Source of the DNA: Rhabdornis inornatus
Lineage: Eukaryota; Chordata; Aves; Passeriformes; Rhabdornithidae
Direction: 5' to 3'
Assembly: GCA_013397075.1 (NCBI GenBank)
Contig: VWZS01000210.1
Location: 62,024 to 126,023, forward strand
DNA length: 64,000 nucleotides
The translations under genes were made by a program, and so were the position numbers. The notes below the pieces were generated by a model. The model was not told the origin of the DNA, made no database searches, and worked only from the letters and a program-made list of their open reading frames with translations. Of the stretch, positions 37,500 through 50,425 are shown piece after piece (within the stretch, counting starts at the first letter, position 1; each line of letters starts with the position of its first letter).

Positions 37500-40400
37500 C
37501 CAGGGATGAAAGGCAGTGTCCTTTCTCTGATAATGGTGGATAATGGCTTGTCTTGTCATGACAAGTTGCCCGTGGAGCCCAAGCAAGCATGCTGACTGAG
37601 TCTTTAATGTCTGATTCCACTCCAGTAGAAGCACAGGATAATCTGCAAATATACAGATCTGTGTCATGATGAGACCTGTTCCACCACAGCTTTGTGAAGG
37701 CTCTTGGCTCCTCTCAGGTCTCTCAGACAAATGGGAGGATTTTGTCATAAGCTTTCTCCTGAGAGACAGATTTACAGGAAAGCTGGAGGTGGTTCCTTTC
37801 CACTTGGAAGGACAGAGTTGCAAACATTCCAGCTGGAGCCTTTTCCCTTTGGATTCCTTCTGTTCAGCGGGTGGCAGAGTGTGCTCATGTCAGACAGGGG
37901 CAGCAGACTTCTCCAGCACAGGAGGCAGTCCAGGGATCCCAAGATATTGAGAAAACTTCCACACTTTCCCTGCCTGAACCCTTTCATGTGAGGGATTCCT
38001 CTTACAAGTTCAAGCACCCAAAAATAATAAAAGCTCCTCCCAGAACAGACAGAGATGAATAGAAGTACCTCTCTGGGGGAAGTTACCCTCTAATTTTTGC
38101 TTCTGAAAATACTACTACCCACTGCTTAGAATCCCTGAAGTCAGAAGAGTGATAGCCTAAGGCAAGCAGGTAGATGGGGTTTGAGGAGGGCACGTGAAGG
38201 TGTGCACAGGTGAGATTTTGTGGCTGTGTGTAGGTCTAATCTCTTCACCAACCTGTGTGCCAAGATGCATTCCCAGCAGGTTAATTCTGCCTAAAAAGAT
38301 CTTCCCCCTCCCTAGTGCCTACCCTGGCAGCACAGAGCTGACAGGGAACCCTAAAGTGGAGAGGAGTCTGTGCAAATATTTATTGCAAATGCCCACCTGG
38401 ACACCTGGCTGCAGCAGGAGTGTGGATGAGTGGCCAGGCACAGCTGCTTTTTGGGCAGTTCTGCAGCAAAAGAGAGAGTGAGGAACAAAATCTGTGATTT
38501 AGAGAGCACAACAGTCCAAACCTCACAGCTGTGTGTGCTGCATCATCACATTTTAATAACTAGGATCTCATTCAATGAAATTCTGACCTTTTGGGATTTT
38601 TCTTTAAGATGACCTCAGCAGTCAGTGTAGCATAGAAAAGATGCCATCCTTGCTTAGAGAGGGGGAAAAGCTGTTTCTCTGAGACAGATAAACTGATGAT
38701 ATTTTAAATTACATTAGCCAGGCAGCACCTTCTCCTTTGTTTACCTTTCCTTCCACACTTCCCTCTCCTCCACCACCTCACAGCTCAGCCTTTCCAGAAC
38801 CTTTGAACTGCTCAGGCTGAATTTATCAGCATCTAGTAAAGCTGATGTGAGTTATGACCATTCCTCTCATGACAATGATACTATTTAAAGCTTCCTTACA
38901 GGTACAAATTAAATATTATTTTAGCATTAAATACTAATTTATGCTACTTTCAGATGTAATTCATATTCCAGGGAAGCAGATCGAGGGTTTTGGAGGTAGA
39001 TGCTTGATCAAGCCATGATTGTTTCCATTCGGGGTCATACATAAGACATAATTAAACTGTAGTCCATCTAAATTTTCTAAAAGCTAGCTGGATAAATGGT
39101 GGCTTCCAAATGTGTGCTTTGTTCCAAAATTCAACATAATTTCTTGCCTTCAGCTTTATAGAGGGGAAAATATGGGTTTCAATAAAAATAAGAAATGTAT
39201 CATGTCATTTTAACAAATTTTATAGCAATGTGGAACTTATGTGCACGAAAAAGGAGCTCAGAGGATCAAAATTAGCTGCATAATTATCTACATTTTCAAG
39301 AATTTTGGAAACCATATTCCAGAACTGGCTGTAAATTAACAAACCACACTCTTCAGGAAAGGCTTATGTTTTGCCACCAGGAGAGCAACAAACCAATTTG
39401 GCCGAAATTTCTGGTAGCAGTGAAAATGAACAATTGAAAGTCCAGTCCTACACAGAGAATTCCTCCCTAATTGAAGTGGTGGCCTGGGTTAAACAGATAT
39501 CTTGGTCAGGACCTTTCTGAAATTCAGACTAGGTACCTGTATGCCCACAGAAGTGGTTCTAGAATTAGCCACCACACAATCATGGAGACCATTTGGCAGG
39601 TCCAGCTCAATCACTTTTTTTTTTTCTTTTATGAAAAAATGTGTTATGGGCTGATAAAGACTTGAGTATTATCATGCTGAAGCCAAGGTGCTCAGGGAAT
39701 GTCCTGTTGTCTTTACCTTGAGAAAAAAGGCAGCTTCCTTTTCTCTCTGCATTGTAATTTCTGCAGAATCTGGTAAATTCTGCTGGCTGGGCAAGTTGAG
39801 TGATTTTTTTTTGAAAGAGCTTAGGAACAAGTAACAGCTACAAAAATAAACAGTGTATTTATTTTGAGACCTTTTTTCTCTTGGTGCAGCTGTGCATTTT
39901 TTGGTGATTTATCATCAGCACCAGGCTTATGAGTTTTACTGAAGACACTTAAATTTGCAAGAAATGAAAACAATTGTGTTATGACAGCAACAGAAACAGG
40001 TTTTGGTAAAATGCTCCTGAATTTCCATGGCTATGCTTTATTTCTACTTTTGCCTTTTCTGCACTAATTATTTATGTCTCAAAGGCATTTGGTCTTCAAA
40101 AAATGATGCTTGAAAAGTTGTGGGCTTTGGGCAAGCTGTGGCCATGGGTGGTGTTGAAGGGTTGATAATCTGAGGTGCCTGATAATCTTTGCTAGGAGCA
40201 GATTTGTGTTATTCAGGGTCACAAAGATTTCCTGACATCCTCCTGAATTTAAACCTCACTACAAGACCACATGTTGTTCCTTCTAACTTTTCTCTCTCTG
40301 GAAATGTCATTTATTATCTGCCTTTTCTTACATTGCAAGTGAGCACGGTTGCCTTTTTGGGTGGCAGACCCACTGAAAAAAAGCATAAAGGAAGACAAAA

Positions 40401-43332
40401 TTTACAGAAACTTTAGTTTACTTTTCCAGCATAACTCAATAACATATATAAAGGTCCTATTCATTAATCTTTCTCTTCATCTGAAATATTTCCACTATAC
40501 AAGTTAAGCACTATATGAACAACCCTCATGCAATGTAACAGAACATGTGCATAATTCTTTGGATTTAAATACATCTTTCCATAGGAAAAGGCCCAATCAA
40601 CAGCATTTCTTCAATCTCCAAAGCAACAGATCCAACAAAAAAAACATAGACAAGATCCACAGGTTGTTCCACAGTAAAAAAAAATATTTATGCCTTGCAA
40701 GTTTTTTTATCATTACTTTTTTTAGGTGGTTAATTGAAGAATCATGTTTCTCTTCTTTGACCAGTTTGGTGTGCATGATTAAGATCCTCAAGGGGATAGG
40801 AGGTCATTCAGGCTTTGATGTCAAAATATCTACAACAGTTCTGTTCCTGAGCTGGAAATAGCTATATCTTCATCCACAGAGTTGTTCTCGCTCCCTCAAA
40901 AAGCAAGAACAAAACAAAAAACACCCTCCTTCCTTTCTCTTTTTGGACTTGCTAAAAAAGGCTCATTTCCTGACACCGTTATTCATCCCAATATCTCTGT
41001 CTCTGAGATGTGAGCTTGATTTTTCTTGCAGCCATTTTATTAGGGCAGCATCCTCTTTCCAGTGAAAATACTGATGGAATTTCTGCTACCACTACCTCAG
41101 CCATCTCTAAGCATGGGCCAGGTAAACTTGGAACAACTCAATTTCTTTTCTAGCTATCAGATTTTCTGATTCATGCAAGAAGACATCAAGTTTTTCTGAC
41201 CAGAGTTTAAGACTGACAAATTTTCTTGAGCGTTAGTCCCTGTAACCATTAGCTTTGTTCATATAATCCATACTCAATAAATGTGATTTTTCCTCTAGAA
41301 TGACTTCGGGGAAGAATAATTTCAAGTGACGAAACTACCAAGAAAATAACATCATCAAAAAAAACCCCACAATTAAGTCTAAAAAGAAATAACTCCAGGG
41401 ACAATTTTGGATAGCCACTGGATAAAAGTCTTGGTCCTGAATCAGACAAGTAAAGATAACTGTTTGCAAGGAAAAAAATTTTTTTCCCAGTCAATACTAA
41501 AAAGCATTACTCTGTTTTCTTCATTTTCATTGTTAGAGATTGTTGTAAAAGGTCCTAGTATTTCATAGCTGCATATTTAAAACACAACCTGTAGTCTACT
41601 TATTCAGCTACTCTTGCTTAATTATGGATACTGCCATTGGTCAGGTCTGACATTTCCTTGCTCATGTTTGTTCTTGGCTGTCTATCCCAACGTTCAAGGC
41701 TGCACAAAGCACTAATTCACTGGGAAAGGATGATTATCCCAAACGGAAAACACCTGTGCCCTCTAACTACAGGATGCAATTCACTCTTACTTTTGTCTTC
41801 ATGCAATATAACTGAGGCTTTAAGCAAGTTGATTTAATAAGAATAATCTGTGGAAGATCCAGAGCTGCTGCAGAACTCCTGAGAGAGAGGATTATTCAGT
41901 GCATTCTCAGAAGGATTTTGCCCTTTGTTTAAAATGAAAATTAAATTTAATCCTGATTTTAGCTTTTGTGTTCCATTTACACTGCTGCTGGGTTTTTTGT
42001 CTTTGGTTTTGTTCTTCTTGTTTTCTTTTTTTCTTTTCCATCTAACAGAGCCATGGATTGGGAAGCTTCTAAACCTGTTAACCATTCACACCATCTTCAC
42101 TTGGCCAGACTCAGTGCTAAGGGGGTTTAGTTCAGGATGTTCTACACAAAAAAAAAACCTCAATTTCAAAAGAAAACTGTTACCAACATTGAATATCTGA
42201 GATACTGGAGATATTTTCAGTATACTTGTAGCATTTCAAGAAAAAGCCCTGCTGTTTTAGATAATCACCTTTCTCTGTGATTCCATGCCTTTGAAGTGGA
42301 AGTGTCTCACACAGACAAAAATTCAGAAACTAAAAATTCTGAAGCAAAGGGAAAAGCAGAGGGGAAAGAACACATACAAGTGGAACAATCCCAAAAAGGA
42401 GGCTTTTCTGCAGGAAATATTTTAGTTTCAAAGTATTGAGATTTTGGCAGAGATTATGTCTTGTAAATTGTCAAGGTTAGAAACTAAGAAGGAAAAGCAA
42501 CAAGCTCAAAACAATTGAAACTTTTCCTTTGGGGCTGAAAAAATGCCAGGACTATTTTTCACCACTAATTTAAATTGGAGAGACTTTCCCTTGAGGATTT
42601 ATGTTTAGTTAAACTCTAGTTTTTCCATCAGAGGGGGAAGTTTTTAATTAAGTTCACTGCTATTCATTGGCACTTAAGTTCCTCTCTCCTCATTCACTGA
42701 CTTTCAGATGGGAGCTCTGGCACTGTTTGGTCCCAACAACCAAAGTTTTGTGACAGGGAGGTATTTTAACATGGCTTCATTCAGTGTTTCACAAGCTTGT
42801 TAAACACTGTGGTCTTTCCTCTTTCCTCTGAAAAAAACATTGCTTGTAAAATAAATGTTTACTTCTTTTACAGAAAAAGCTGAATAATTTTCTAAAGAAT
42901 TGTGATTGTGTGCCCTCCCATCAGAAGTAACTCAGATAAACTTCTGAAATCTATTGGCATTTGCAGATACACTCTTCTTATTAAACCCATACATTGCTAA
43001 AGAGAAAATATCTGCCAACAAGATAATTGAGGCATTGTGATTTTCAAATGTCATTTTTCCCTGGGGCAGCACATATTTAAAAAATGCAAACAGCAGGGTA
43101 GAAGACAGTCTGCATAAATGAAAATGGTATTTTGAATAGATGAGGAGCAGATTTGAAAGCAGCAACTCAATTCCTACTGTATTTCAGAGCACATAAATAG
43201 AGAATAGATTACCAAAATTCAAGAATTTGCTGAGTATTACCTCTTCTATTTCAAAAAGCAACACATTGAAAGTAGATGATGAAATGGCTCTAATTTAAGC
43301 GTGGAAGGTATCAAATAAAGGACTCAGAGATG

Positions 43333-43385
43333 CCAAAAAACAAAAAAAAAAAAGCCAACACCACCAAACCAAAAATACACACAAT
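43333..43385. repeat. A/C-rich low-complexity tract
   Basis: A6-C-A12 followed by CCAACACCACC and AAACC words, about 53 bases. Confidence 0.65.
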
Positions 43386-46149
43386 TCACACAGTATGCAT
43401 CTTAAAAATAGAACAGTGAACAAAAAATTCTATCTTTCAGGGAGGTTACACAATGACTCCTTGACTAAAGGAGAAGAATAAGATCTTTATTTTTGTGATC
43501 TGACTACCCATCCTTGCTCTCTGCAGACTTTTTCTCTCTTCTCACAGTGGCATTGTGCCAGGGACTATGTGAGAGGAGGTGCTGGAGCACTCAGACTCTC
43601 CATGAGGAATCCCATGGTGTTTAGTGCTTTTGCCCTTATTTTCCAAAGGAAAAAAAAAAAATCATTTGGCTTATTTCTCTCATCCAGCCTTGACAAAAGT
43701 CTGGTAGAAGGGAAGAGGAAGCATCCAAGAAGGTCCATCAGGCTGCTCTCAGGCTGAAGGACATGAAGATTTGAGAAAGGAAGGATGTGAGCACAATCAC
43801 TCAAAGCCACCTTGAGCAGAAAAAGAAAGCAAAGCAAAACATTCTGGAGCCAGAATCCTGGGACATGGCTTGGGCAGGGAGCCAGCTGTGCACAGGCAGC
43901 TCAGGTCTCACAGAGGAGTGTCCTGCTGCTGCTAAAGTGGAGCTGAAAAGGGATTGCAACACGTTCTTCAACAAAGGCACAGCTGCGTCAGGTGCATTGA
44001 CTGAAGCATTGTGCAACAGCAAAAACAAAACTCAGATTTAGTCACTGACAGTATAAATAGAATCCCTGCCCCACAGAACACGGTGATCTTGAGTGCTACA
44101 GTCTTCAGACTGGACGAATAAAAAGTATATTTTAAAAATGCATAAAAGACAGGAAGAGAGGATAAAAATAATGAACTCCTTATTCTCTCTGCTCGAAAGG
44201 TAACAGAGTATTGAGGGGTTGTTGCACCCACAGAAATTACCTGTGAAGTCCTGCAAAGAAGTTATAGCATTAATGTTCATTCTTTATTACTCTTTTACAT
44301 GAAGGAGAAAAGCCAAACGTCAGCATTCCTGACTATATAAAAACATATTAATTTCCTCTCTGAAAAGAGTCTTATGCTCCTCCTGTCAACACAGTTGCAT
44401 GAAGAATGCTCCACTATGATTAAACCATTCATGTCACCAGAATTTAGGATTCAGTTCCAAAGTGAATGGACTAACATGTTCCCTGTGGGTGGTGATTTCC
44501 ACTACTTACCCACAGCCCTGATGCTTTCCTGTGCTCCCCCATCTCTTACAAAGGTGGGACCAAACTTTGCCAGGACACTCGGATGTTCAGCTGATGTAAG
44601 AACTTGAGGGAGAAATTACCTGGTTCTGCAGAGACAGAAAATTTGTTGCTTGATGCTCAGTACAGAGAGACTCATGAAACCAGAATCAGACACCAGAAAC
44701 ACTCAAAATCTCCACACAGTGCACCCTGTCTTTGGCCCAGTGCTTTCTCCAGGAAGCTGATTGTCTTCTCCAGTTGTCAAAAAGGAAAAGGTGATGAAAA
44801 TAGGCAGGAGCAGAAAGGGGCACAGCTGGTAAGGGTGGGCAGTTTCTAGCTCTGAGTGAATTAAGCAAGTTTGAATTTCAATCCAATTGTCTGAGTCCTC
44901 AGTCCTTGTGGGTGTTGGCTTCTTGTCCACAGCCAAGTGAATGTTTCATTTACTTTCCTATTTTGAAGGTGCTGTGGACTGGATAAAAACACTATGAAGA
45001 AGGAGTGAAAAGGAGCAGCCTGTCTTTGGTTCTGAATTTGTATTTAACTAAAAGTAATTGCTTAGTCCCTTTGTATTTTCTTCTCCCCTATTAGAAGAGT
45101 TGCAGCATAATGAGTGATGTTGTGTAGCAGGAGGTGCCATAGATTTCAGAGCACCAGCCTGTGGAAGCTGCATTTTGTATGGCATCAAACTTTCTTCTGC
45201 GTTAAAAAAAAAATTCTTTTCATTACTGTGAGCTGCATAAACCACAGAGTTCAGCTGTTCTGAAGCTATTTTGCAAGTTAATATTGAAAAAAAGTGAAGG
45301 TGGAATAGGCCGAAGGACAGCTCTTGCAAGTTGCAGCCTTTGAGGATGGTCTGTGGTGCTCACAGGTTCTTGGGCTGACTCACTGGAAAATCCATGAGTT
45401 GTTCATGTATAAGCTTGTGCTGTTGAGGATTCTGGTGCTGGGGTTTGTGGCTGGCTGTGCTACACTCCTCCAGCCAGCATTTGCCAATATACTCCTGGTC
45501 AAAAAAACAAGGCATCTTCAAGGAAGTGGCCATCAGGTTTATTTCACAATGTTTTAATTTCAGTAGAAATATAAATATTTGATTTTAGCCCTGCCTCCTT
45601 GTTGTGGTTTCTGTTAACCTGCATTCGTTTTTTAGCCTGTTTTTAACAACAAAATACTGCCCTAACTCTCCTTCCACGTAGTCTTGTTGGAGACTCTTGT
45701 TATATTCACTAGGTGAACCAATTTATTTCCTAGAGGGAAAAGACATAAATTAATTCAATAAATTCCCTTTGTTCTATGTTTCAGTGTATGAGCCAAACAG
45801 CATTTGCACCTATTCTGGAGATCCCAATTGAAAGGAATATTATTTATTCAGACACCTACAAGAAAAGGTGTGTCCACAAAACTCTCAGAAAAGTTGAAGT
45901 GATGCCCAAAGGGAGAAAATCTCTGCAGAATTCGTTTTTTGCCTTTGCCTATCAGGTTCATGGGTCTTCATTTAAAGAGTTGCCTTGTGCAAAATCTAGT
46001 GTAAAGAACAGTCTGACCCTTGGAGGCAATTTATAAGTAACATAAAGGCAAAAAAAAATGTATATTTTGAAATCATTTATACTGGAAGACAAAAAATCAA
46101 ACTAAATCCCTGCTTTCTCTAAGAAGAGAGAGCAATAAGATTTATTTTG

Positions 46150-46170
46150 AAACAAAACAAAACAAAAAAC

Positions 46171-46201
<31 letters not shown>

Positions 46202-46225
46202 TAAAAAACCAAACAACAAAAAAAA
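46150..46225 (+). repeat. (AAAAC)n-like microsatellite
   Basis: About 76 bases of AAAAC, AAAAAC and AAAC units with only one T, ending in an A8 run. It is the most regular of the A/C tracts and suggests that the others are decayed forms of a similar array. Confidence 0.85.
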
Positions 46226-46400
46226 GTTAGGATTCATTGGCACAATTGTTCTTCCTGAAAACACAATTATTCCTCACTACCAGGTGTCCCTTTCTCAATC
46301 CAGTGGAACTCTGGTTCCTGTTCAATTTTCCCTGAGTACTTGTGAAATTTTCTTATAACCAATTTTATGGGATGGCATTGAGTGTTGATAATTTGCTACA

Positions 46401-46412
46401 TTTTTTTTTTTT
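46401..46412. repeat. Poly(T) run
   Basis: A pure T12 followed by an AAATAAAA-type A-rich stretch. Confidence 0.8.
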
Positions 46413-47282
46413 AAATAAAAAATAATTAAAAATTACAAACAACTGCATTTTAATCTCAACCTGAAACAGAGCTGACTGTTAAAGGCAAGGAGAGCTATTC
46501 TGTGGTTGTATTGAGGGGAATGGAGATGGAGATAATGACAGCTTCAGAGAAGCCCAGCTCAAACAAATTATTAAAATTTTCAAGGTCATTCCTTGCAAGG
46601 GTAAAGATTTTTGAGTGTTTTGCTGTTGTTTTTTTTTTATTTTTCCTTGGCATTATGGGACAGCTCTAAGCTGGCAGAAATGCTGGTGTATTTGCTGACC
46701 AAAGACAAAGAATCTTTCACTTTCAGAGATAAGGGGGAGCTGTTCTTGTTAAATGAAAGTAATGAAAGGGACTCTTGGTTTACAAATATTTTTATTTGTA
46801 TCAATTGTAAAAGTAAGGAATAGATACAGTCCCAACTAAAGACTAGATGGTGAAAGAACAAAAAAATATGTAAAACCTGTGCCTGAAGTCTACCTTGAGT
46901 AGTATGAAGAGAGCAAAGCCATTCAGTTAATTATTTATAAATGGGGTCTTGTCATTTGATATAAAATGGAGTGAGAGATCTGTGCCATGTGTCAAAAACT
47001 TTACTGTTCTGAACTGCTTATTTTCTGTTCTTGTGCCCTTTGAGAAAGGTTGTGATCTTGAACTGCAGTGAATGTCAGGTAGGGTTACTTAGATGATGAT
47101 AAAAGTGCAGTCTCTGAATTAGAGAACAAATTAGAAAGTGTGGCTTGGTTCAGCGTGCTAAAAAAAGGCAACTCAGTAGCTTCTTATAAATATGTTCAAG
47201 CTGGCTACACATCAAGACGGGGGGAAAATTATCTTAAACTAATACTGGCAGCACATCAGATAGTTGTAAATTCGTCATGTAT

Positions 47283-47362
47283 GAGTTTAGACTGGAATTT
47301 TAAGAGAAATTTTCTAACCACCCAAACGGTGAAGATCTGGAAAGGTCTTCAGAACAGGGAAA
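47283..47362 (+). mobile_element. Possible ancient CR1/L3-like LINE fragment
   Basis: The words TTTAGACTGGAATTTTAAGA, AAATTTTCTAACCACC and CGGTGAAGATCTGGAA resemble, in order and spacing, the CR1/L3 family segment that reads roughly 'agactggatattaggaaaaatttttta...ggtgaagcactggaa'. That segment lies just upstream of the 'gctgcccagagagg' part seen at 32757. The resemblance is loose and the downstream part is not recognisable. It also falls inside a 103-codon open frame (47140-47451), which is therefore unlikely to be a gene. Confidence 0.45.
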
Positions 47363-47616
47363 GGAATGCAAGTGTTTGTAAGATGCAGCTTGATAAGCAG
47401 AATTCTTGGAAGGGAGACTTGAATTTGTGGGGTGAAGATTTGAGTTTCTAAAGAAGTATAAAGGGAAACTGTCACTCTTTGTTTATAAAATATTTGTAGA
47501 TGAACATTCCAGGAGAGATTTTCTCCCTTTTTTTCCCCCTGTGATGCAAAATATTACTAAAGATGCCAAATTTCACTAAAATAGAATGTAGTATTTCATG
47601 GTGTAGTAGTCACCAA

Positions 47617-47651
47617 TTTTTTTTTCTTCTTTTTTTTTTTTTTTTATTTTT
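47617..47651. repeat. Poly(T) run with minor interruptions
   Basis: About 35 bases of T with CTTC and a single A as interruptions. Confidence 0.85.
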
Positions 47652-49692
47652 GCCCTGCCTATCATCCTGAGCGCAAGAATATTTACTGAATCCAAGTCAT
47701 TACAGTCCCAAAAGGTTTAATGTCAATCTGAGTTTTTCACAGCATTTTCATATGATGAAAAGAAAGTACACCTTACTCAAGGCAAGGCTGTGCATCATGC
47801 TGGCTGATATTTTTTTAAGGCTTCAACCCCTTGTTTGGATGGGAAAACTTAAACATTAAGCGCAGCTCTTGCCTCTTGCATATGCTCTGCCTTAAATGAA
47901 ATTAACAGGTGAACATTAAAATTTGTTCTAATCCAAGGAAACCATCATCTTGCAACAGTGAATAATTACTGCAACATCTACTGACTACTATTTTCTTTAT
48001 ACCACACTGGTATTTCTTTAAAAGACCTCTTTATAGCTTTTCCACTCCTCTACCTGCTATGTTTTACTGTTTCGGGGCTCTGAAGCATTCAGGGATTAAG
48101 CAACCTGCAGAGGACTCCCACATTTTCTGAATCAGATCTGGGATGGGCTCCAAGCCTGAGCTCAGGGCCAGTGATTTAAGTGTGGGATTCCTTCTCTCCT
48201 CTCCATCCACAGGGCGCTGGAGCTGCACTAATTTCAAAACTGTCTCATTCATTCAGTGATATGTGGGAAGGAAAATCCATCCCCTATCTCCCACCCTGCC
48301 ACAATAGCTGTGGAATAGCAAAGAGCACTGCTTGTATTGTGGAGCAGCTCTTCATTTCTCTTGGGTGTAGCTGTGTTTACAGCAGGGTATGTGCTTCTAG
48401 CATAAATCATTACTACACCCCTTGCATTTACATCTGTGGCTGGAGTCCCAGGGCAGTGAAGGCTTCAGGACAGAGAAACGAGACAGAAAATGCATCAAGT
48501 CCTTAGGGCAAGCACTAGGTGTAAGAATGACAGCTCCTGGAGCCCAGCCAGAGCTGCAGGCTGGAAAAGGCACATGGTTGCTAATTGACCACAAATGATT
48601 TAACATCTTCTGTGGTAGGTCCTGCTGCGAGGTGCCTGACAGCTCCAGCACTGATTCAGAGGGAAGAGAGCCACAGAGTCACTTCCTATGGGCATCCAGT
48701 TCGGCTTGGAAATGTCCCAGTAAAGTAGTTTTGGCCCACGAGGGCTGCTGGGCTGATGGCTGGTGGTGCCTGGGAGCAGCCAGCACAATGTCAGGCTCTC
48801 ATCTTCACACCCCTCTGCTTCCCCACCAGGTTTCTCCACGCACAAGGGTTGTGCCCTTCCCCTCCCCATCTCCTGCAAAGGTTTCCTGCCCTTGGCTTTC
48901 CCATCTGTGCGCTGGAAAGGATTCATTTGCAGTTTCTCCCCAGGTCCACTGGTCCTCAGGCTCAATCCTGGGAATAGCTGGAACTCGCAGGAGTTCCACA
49001 GGGCAGTGAAGGCACAGAGGAGGAGGAAGGCTGTGTCACTGCCCTGTAGCTATAACGGAGCCAAAAACTCATCCAGCAGCTCACAGTGATGCTCTGCTAC
49101 ACAGAGAACACTGGAGGTGCCGATTTTTGGGGTGGTTTCTGCTCTGTGGTGTGAGTGGCATCACCATTCCTTCTCCCCAGGTTTTACTTGCTGTTGTTTG
49201 GCGGGATTGTTTATGGGGATTAAAAAAAATGTCTGGGGATGATTCAGAACAGCCTTAGACCAAGAGCTTGCAATTGGTCAGTGTGAAAGCTGTGTGAGCT
49301 TTGTGTAGTTTCAAGGGTTTCTTCACATACTTTGACTTTTTCTAATGTTCTGAAGACCAGCTGAAGGACTGGATCCTTGCTGTTGTCTTTCACATTTGCA
49401 TGGGGCTTCTTTATTTCATTCCTACAATTAATAACTTCCACATTCTTCCAGTCTTCAGATTAGGAAGCTTTTTTCTCCTGACTATGTTAGCTAAAGTTAT
49501 TTAACACAAGATTTATAAGTCTATTTCAAGTTATTTATAAAGTGTAATTACCTTCCATGGATTAGTCCTTTCCAATTACAGCTCCATATACTAACTCTGG
49601 CTTTGGCATAACTAAAGGAAAATGTTTAGTATTCTGAATTCCATGCCAGTGATATTATTTGGCTCTTTGTTCTTCCTTTGAACTTCATACTA

Positions 49693-49774
49693 NTTATTCA
49701 TATTATATGTGTATAAATATGTGTGTATATGTGTGTAATTTTGGATTGTGACTGTATATCTGTGTGTGCACACA
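49693..49774. repeat. Ambiguous base and imperfect TG/TA microsatellite
   Basis: An N at 49693 is followed by about 80 bases of TATGTGTG, TGTATA and TGTGTGCACAC words. An imperfect alternating purine-pyrimidine tract. Confidence 0.65.
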
Positions 49775-50349
49775 ACTCAATTTGTCTGCACATACAATCC
49801 TTTGAAAACTGCCAGATTAAATTTATAGACAATCCGTAAAGCTGTGATTTTTGAGAGGTAATAATTGTCTCTCAAGTGTGATGAAATACAATTGTTTATA
49901 AGCACAGATAGAAAAGTCATGGCTACCTCTATCATGTACTTTGAGTGTTGTAGAAACAGTCTGATAAATGAGATACCACAAATATTACTCCAGATGAGTG
50001 GCAATATCAAAAGAACCATATTCTATATCATCTTTCTTCTGGAGTTCAGTGCAGATTTTTTTTCGTTCCTGTAGAAAAGCAATTTTTCATTCACAAGTTT
50101 CAGTTGAGAATAAGCCAGTCCTATAATAGAGTCACACACACATTTCTTCTGTGTAATTGAAAGATCTCAAACCAGTTGCCTCTCCAGACAGAATTCTTCA
50201 TTGAGCAAGGTTACGTGAAGGATAAGCCCTCTCTAAACAGGTGTGCCATTCCAGCTGAGGTCTTGTATCAGATTTCCCAGGGGAGGAATAGGCACACACA
50301 GGGCATATCCTGTTTGGGGAACTCAAAGGAAAACATTTGGTGGTGGTGG

Positions 50350-50425
50350 TGACTCAGAGAGGAGTCTCTGCCCTCTGAGTCAGGGCTGAGTCAGCACCTG
50401 AAGGTGCTGAGATCTGGGTGAGTCA
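50350..50425. promoter_or_regulatory. Cluster of four AP-1 / Maf-type sites (candidate enhancer)
   Basis: The palindromic heptamer TGA(G/C)TCA, the recognition site of AP-1 (Fos/Jun) and related bZIP factors, occurs at 50350-50356, 50376-50382, 50387-50393 and 50419-50425. The third copy lies in GGCTGAGTCAGCA (50384-50396), which matches 12 of 13 bases of the Maf recognition element TGCTGAGTCAGCA. A perfect inverted repeat (arms TCAGCACCT and AGGTGCTGA, two-base centre, 50391-50410) overlaps its right half. The surrounding 300 bases are G+C-richer than the flanks. Elsewhere in the window the heptamer is seen only as scattered single copies. This is a sequence-level candidate; activity and target gene are unknown. 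Confidence 0.5.

Larger units (their letters stand above)
32866..47282. other. Long non-coding stretch, no gene recognised
   Basis: About 14 kb of AT-rich DNA with no open frame above about 116 codons and none resembling a known protein. It contains A/C tracts near 37457, 43333 and 46150, a poly(T) near 46401, and the candidate regulatory segment at 35600-35950. Otherwise featureless to my reading. Confidence 0.55.
47363..50349. other. Non-coding DNA, no gene recognised
   Basis: AT-rich at first, then a G+C-richer section at about 48070-49100 where open frames of up to 125 codons occur on both strands at once, which is typical of stop-poor non-coding DNA. No splice-bounded exon could be identified with confidence. 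A TG/TA-rich stretch with an ambiguous base lies near 49693. Confidence 0.5.

Noticed and set aside
47140..47451. 103-codon frame of normal-looking composition
   Set aside because: It overlaps a CR1/L3-like sequence and has no protein family resemblance.
48600..49089. Overlapping 121-, 125- and 108-codon frames on both strands
   Set aside because: Several frames are open at once in G+C-richer DNA, which indicates few stop codons rather than coding selection.
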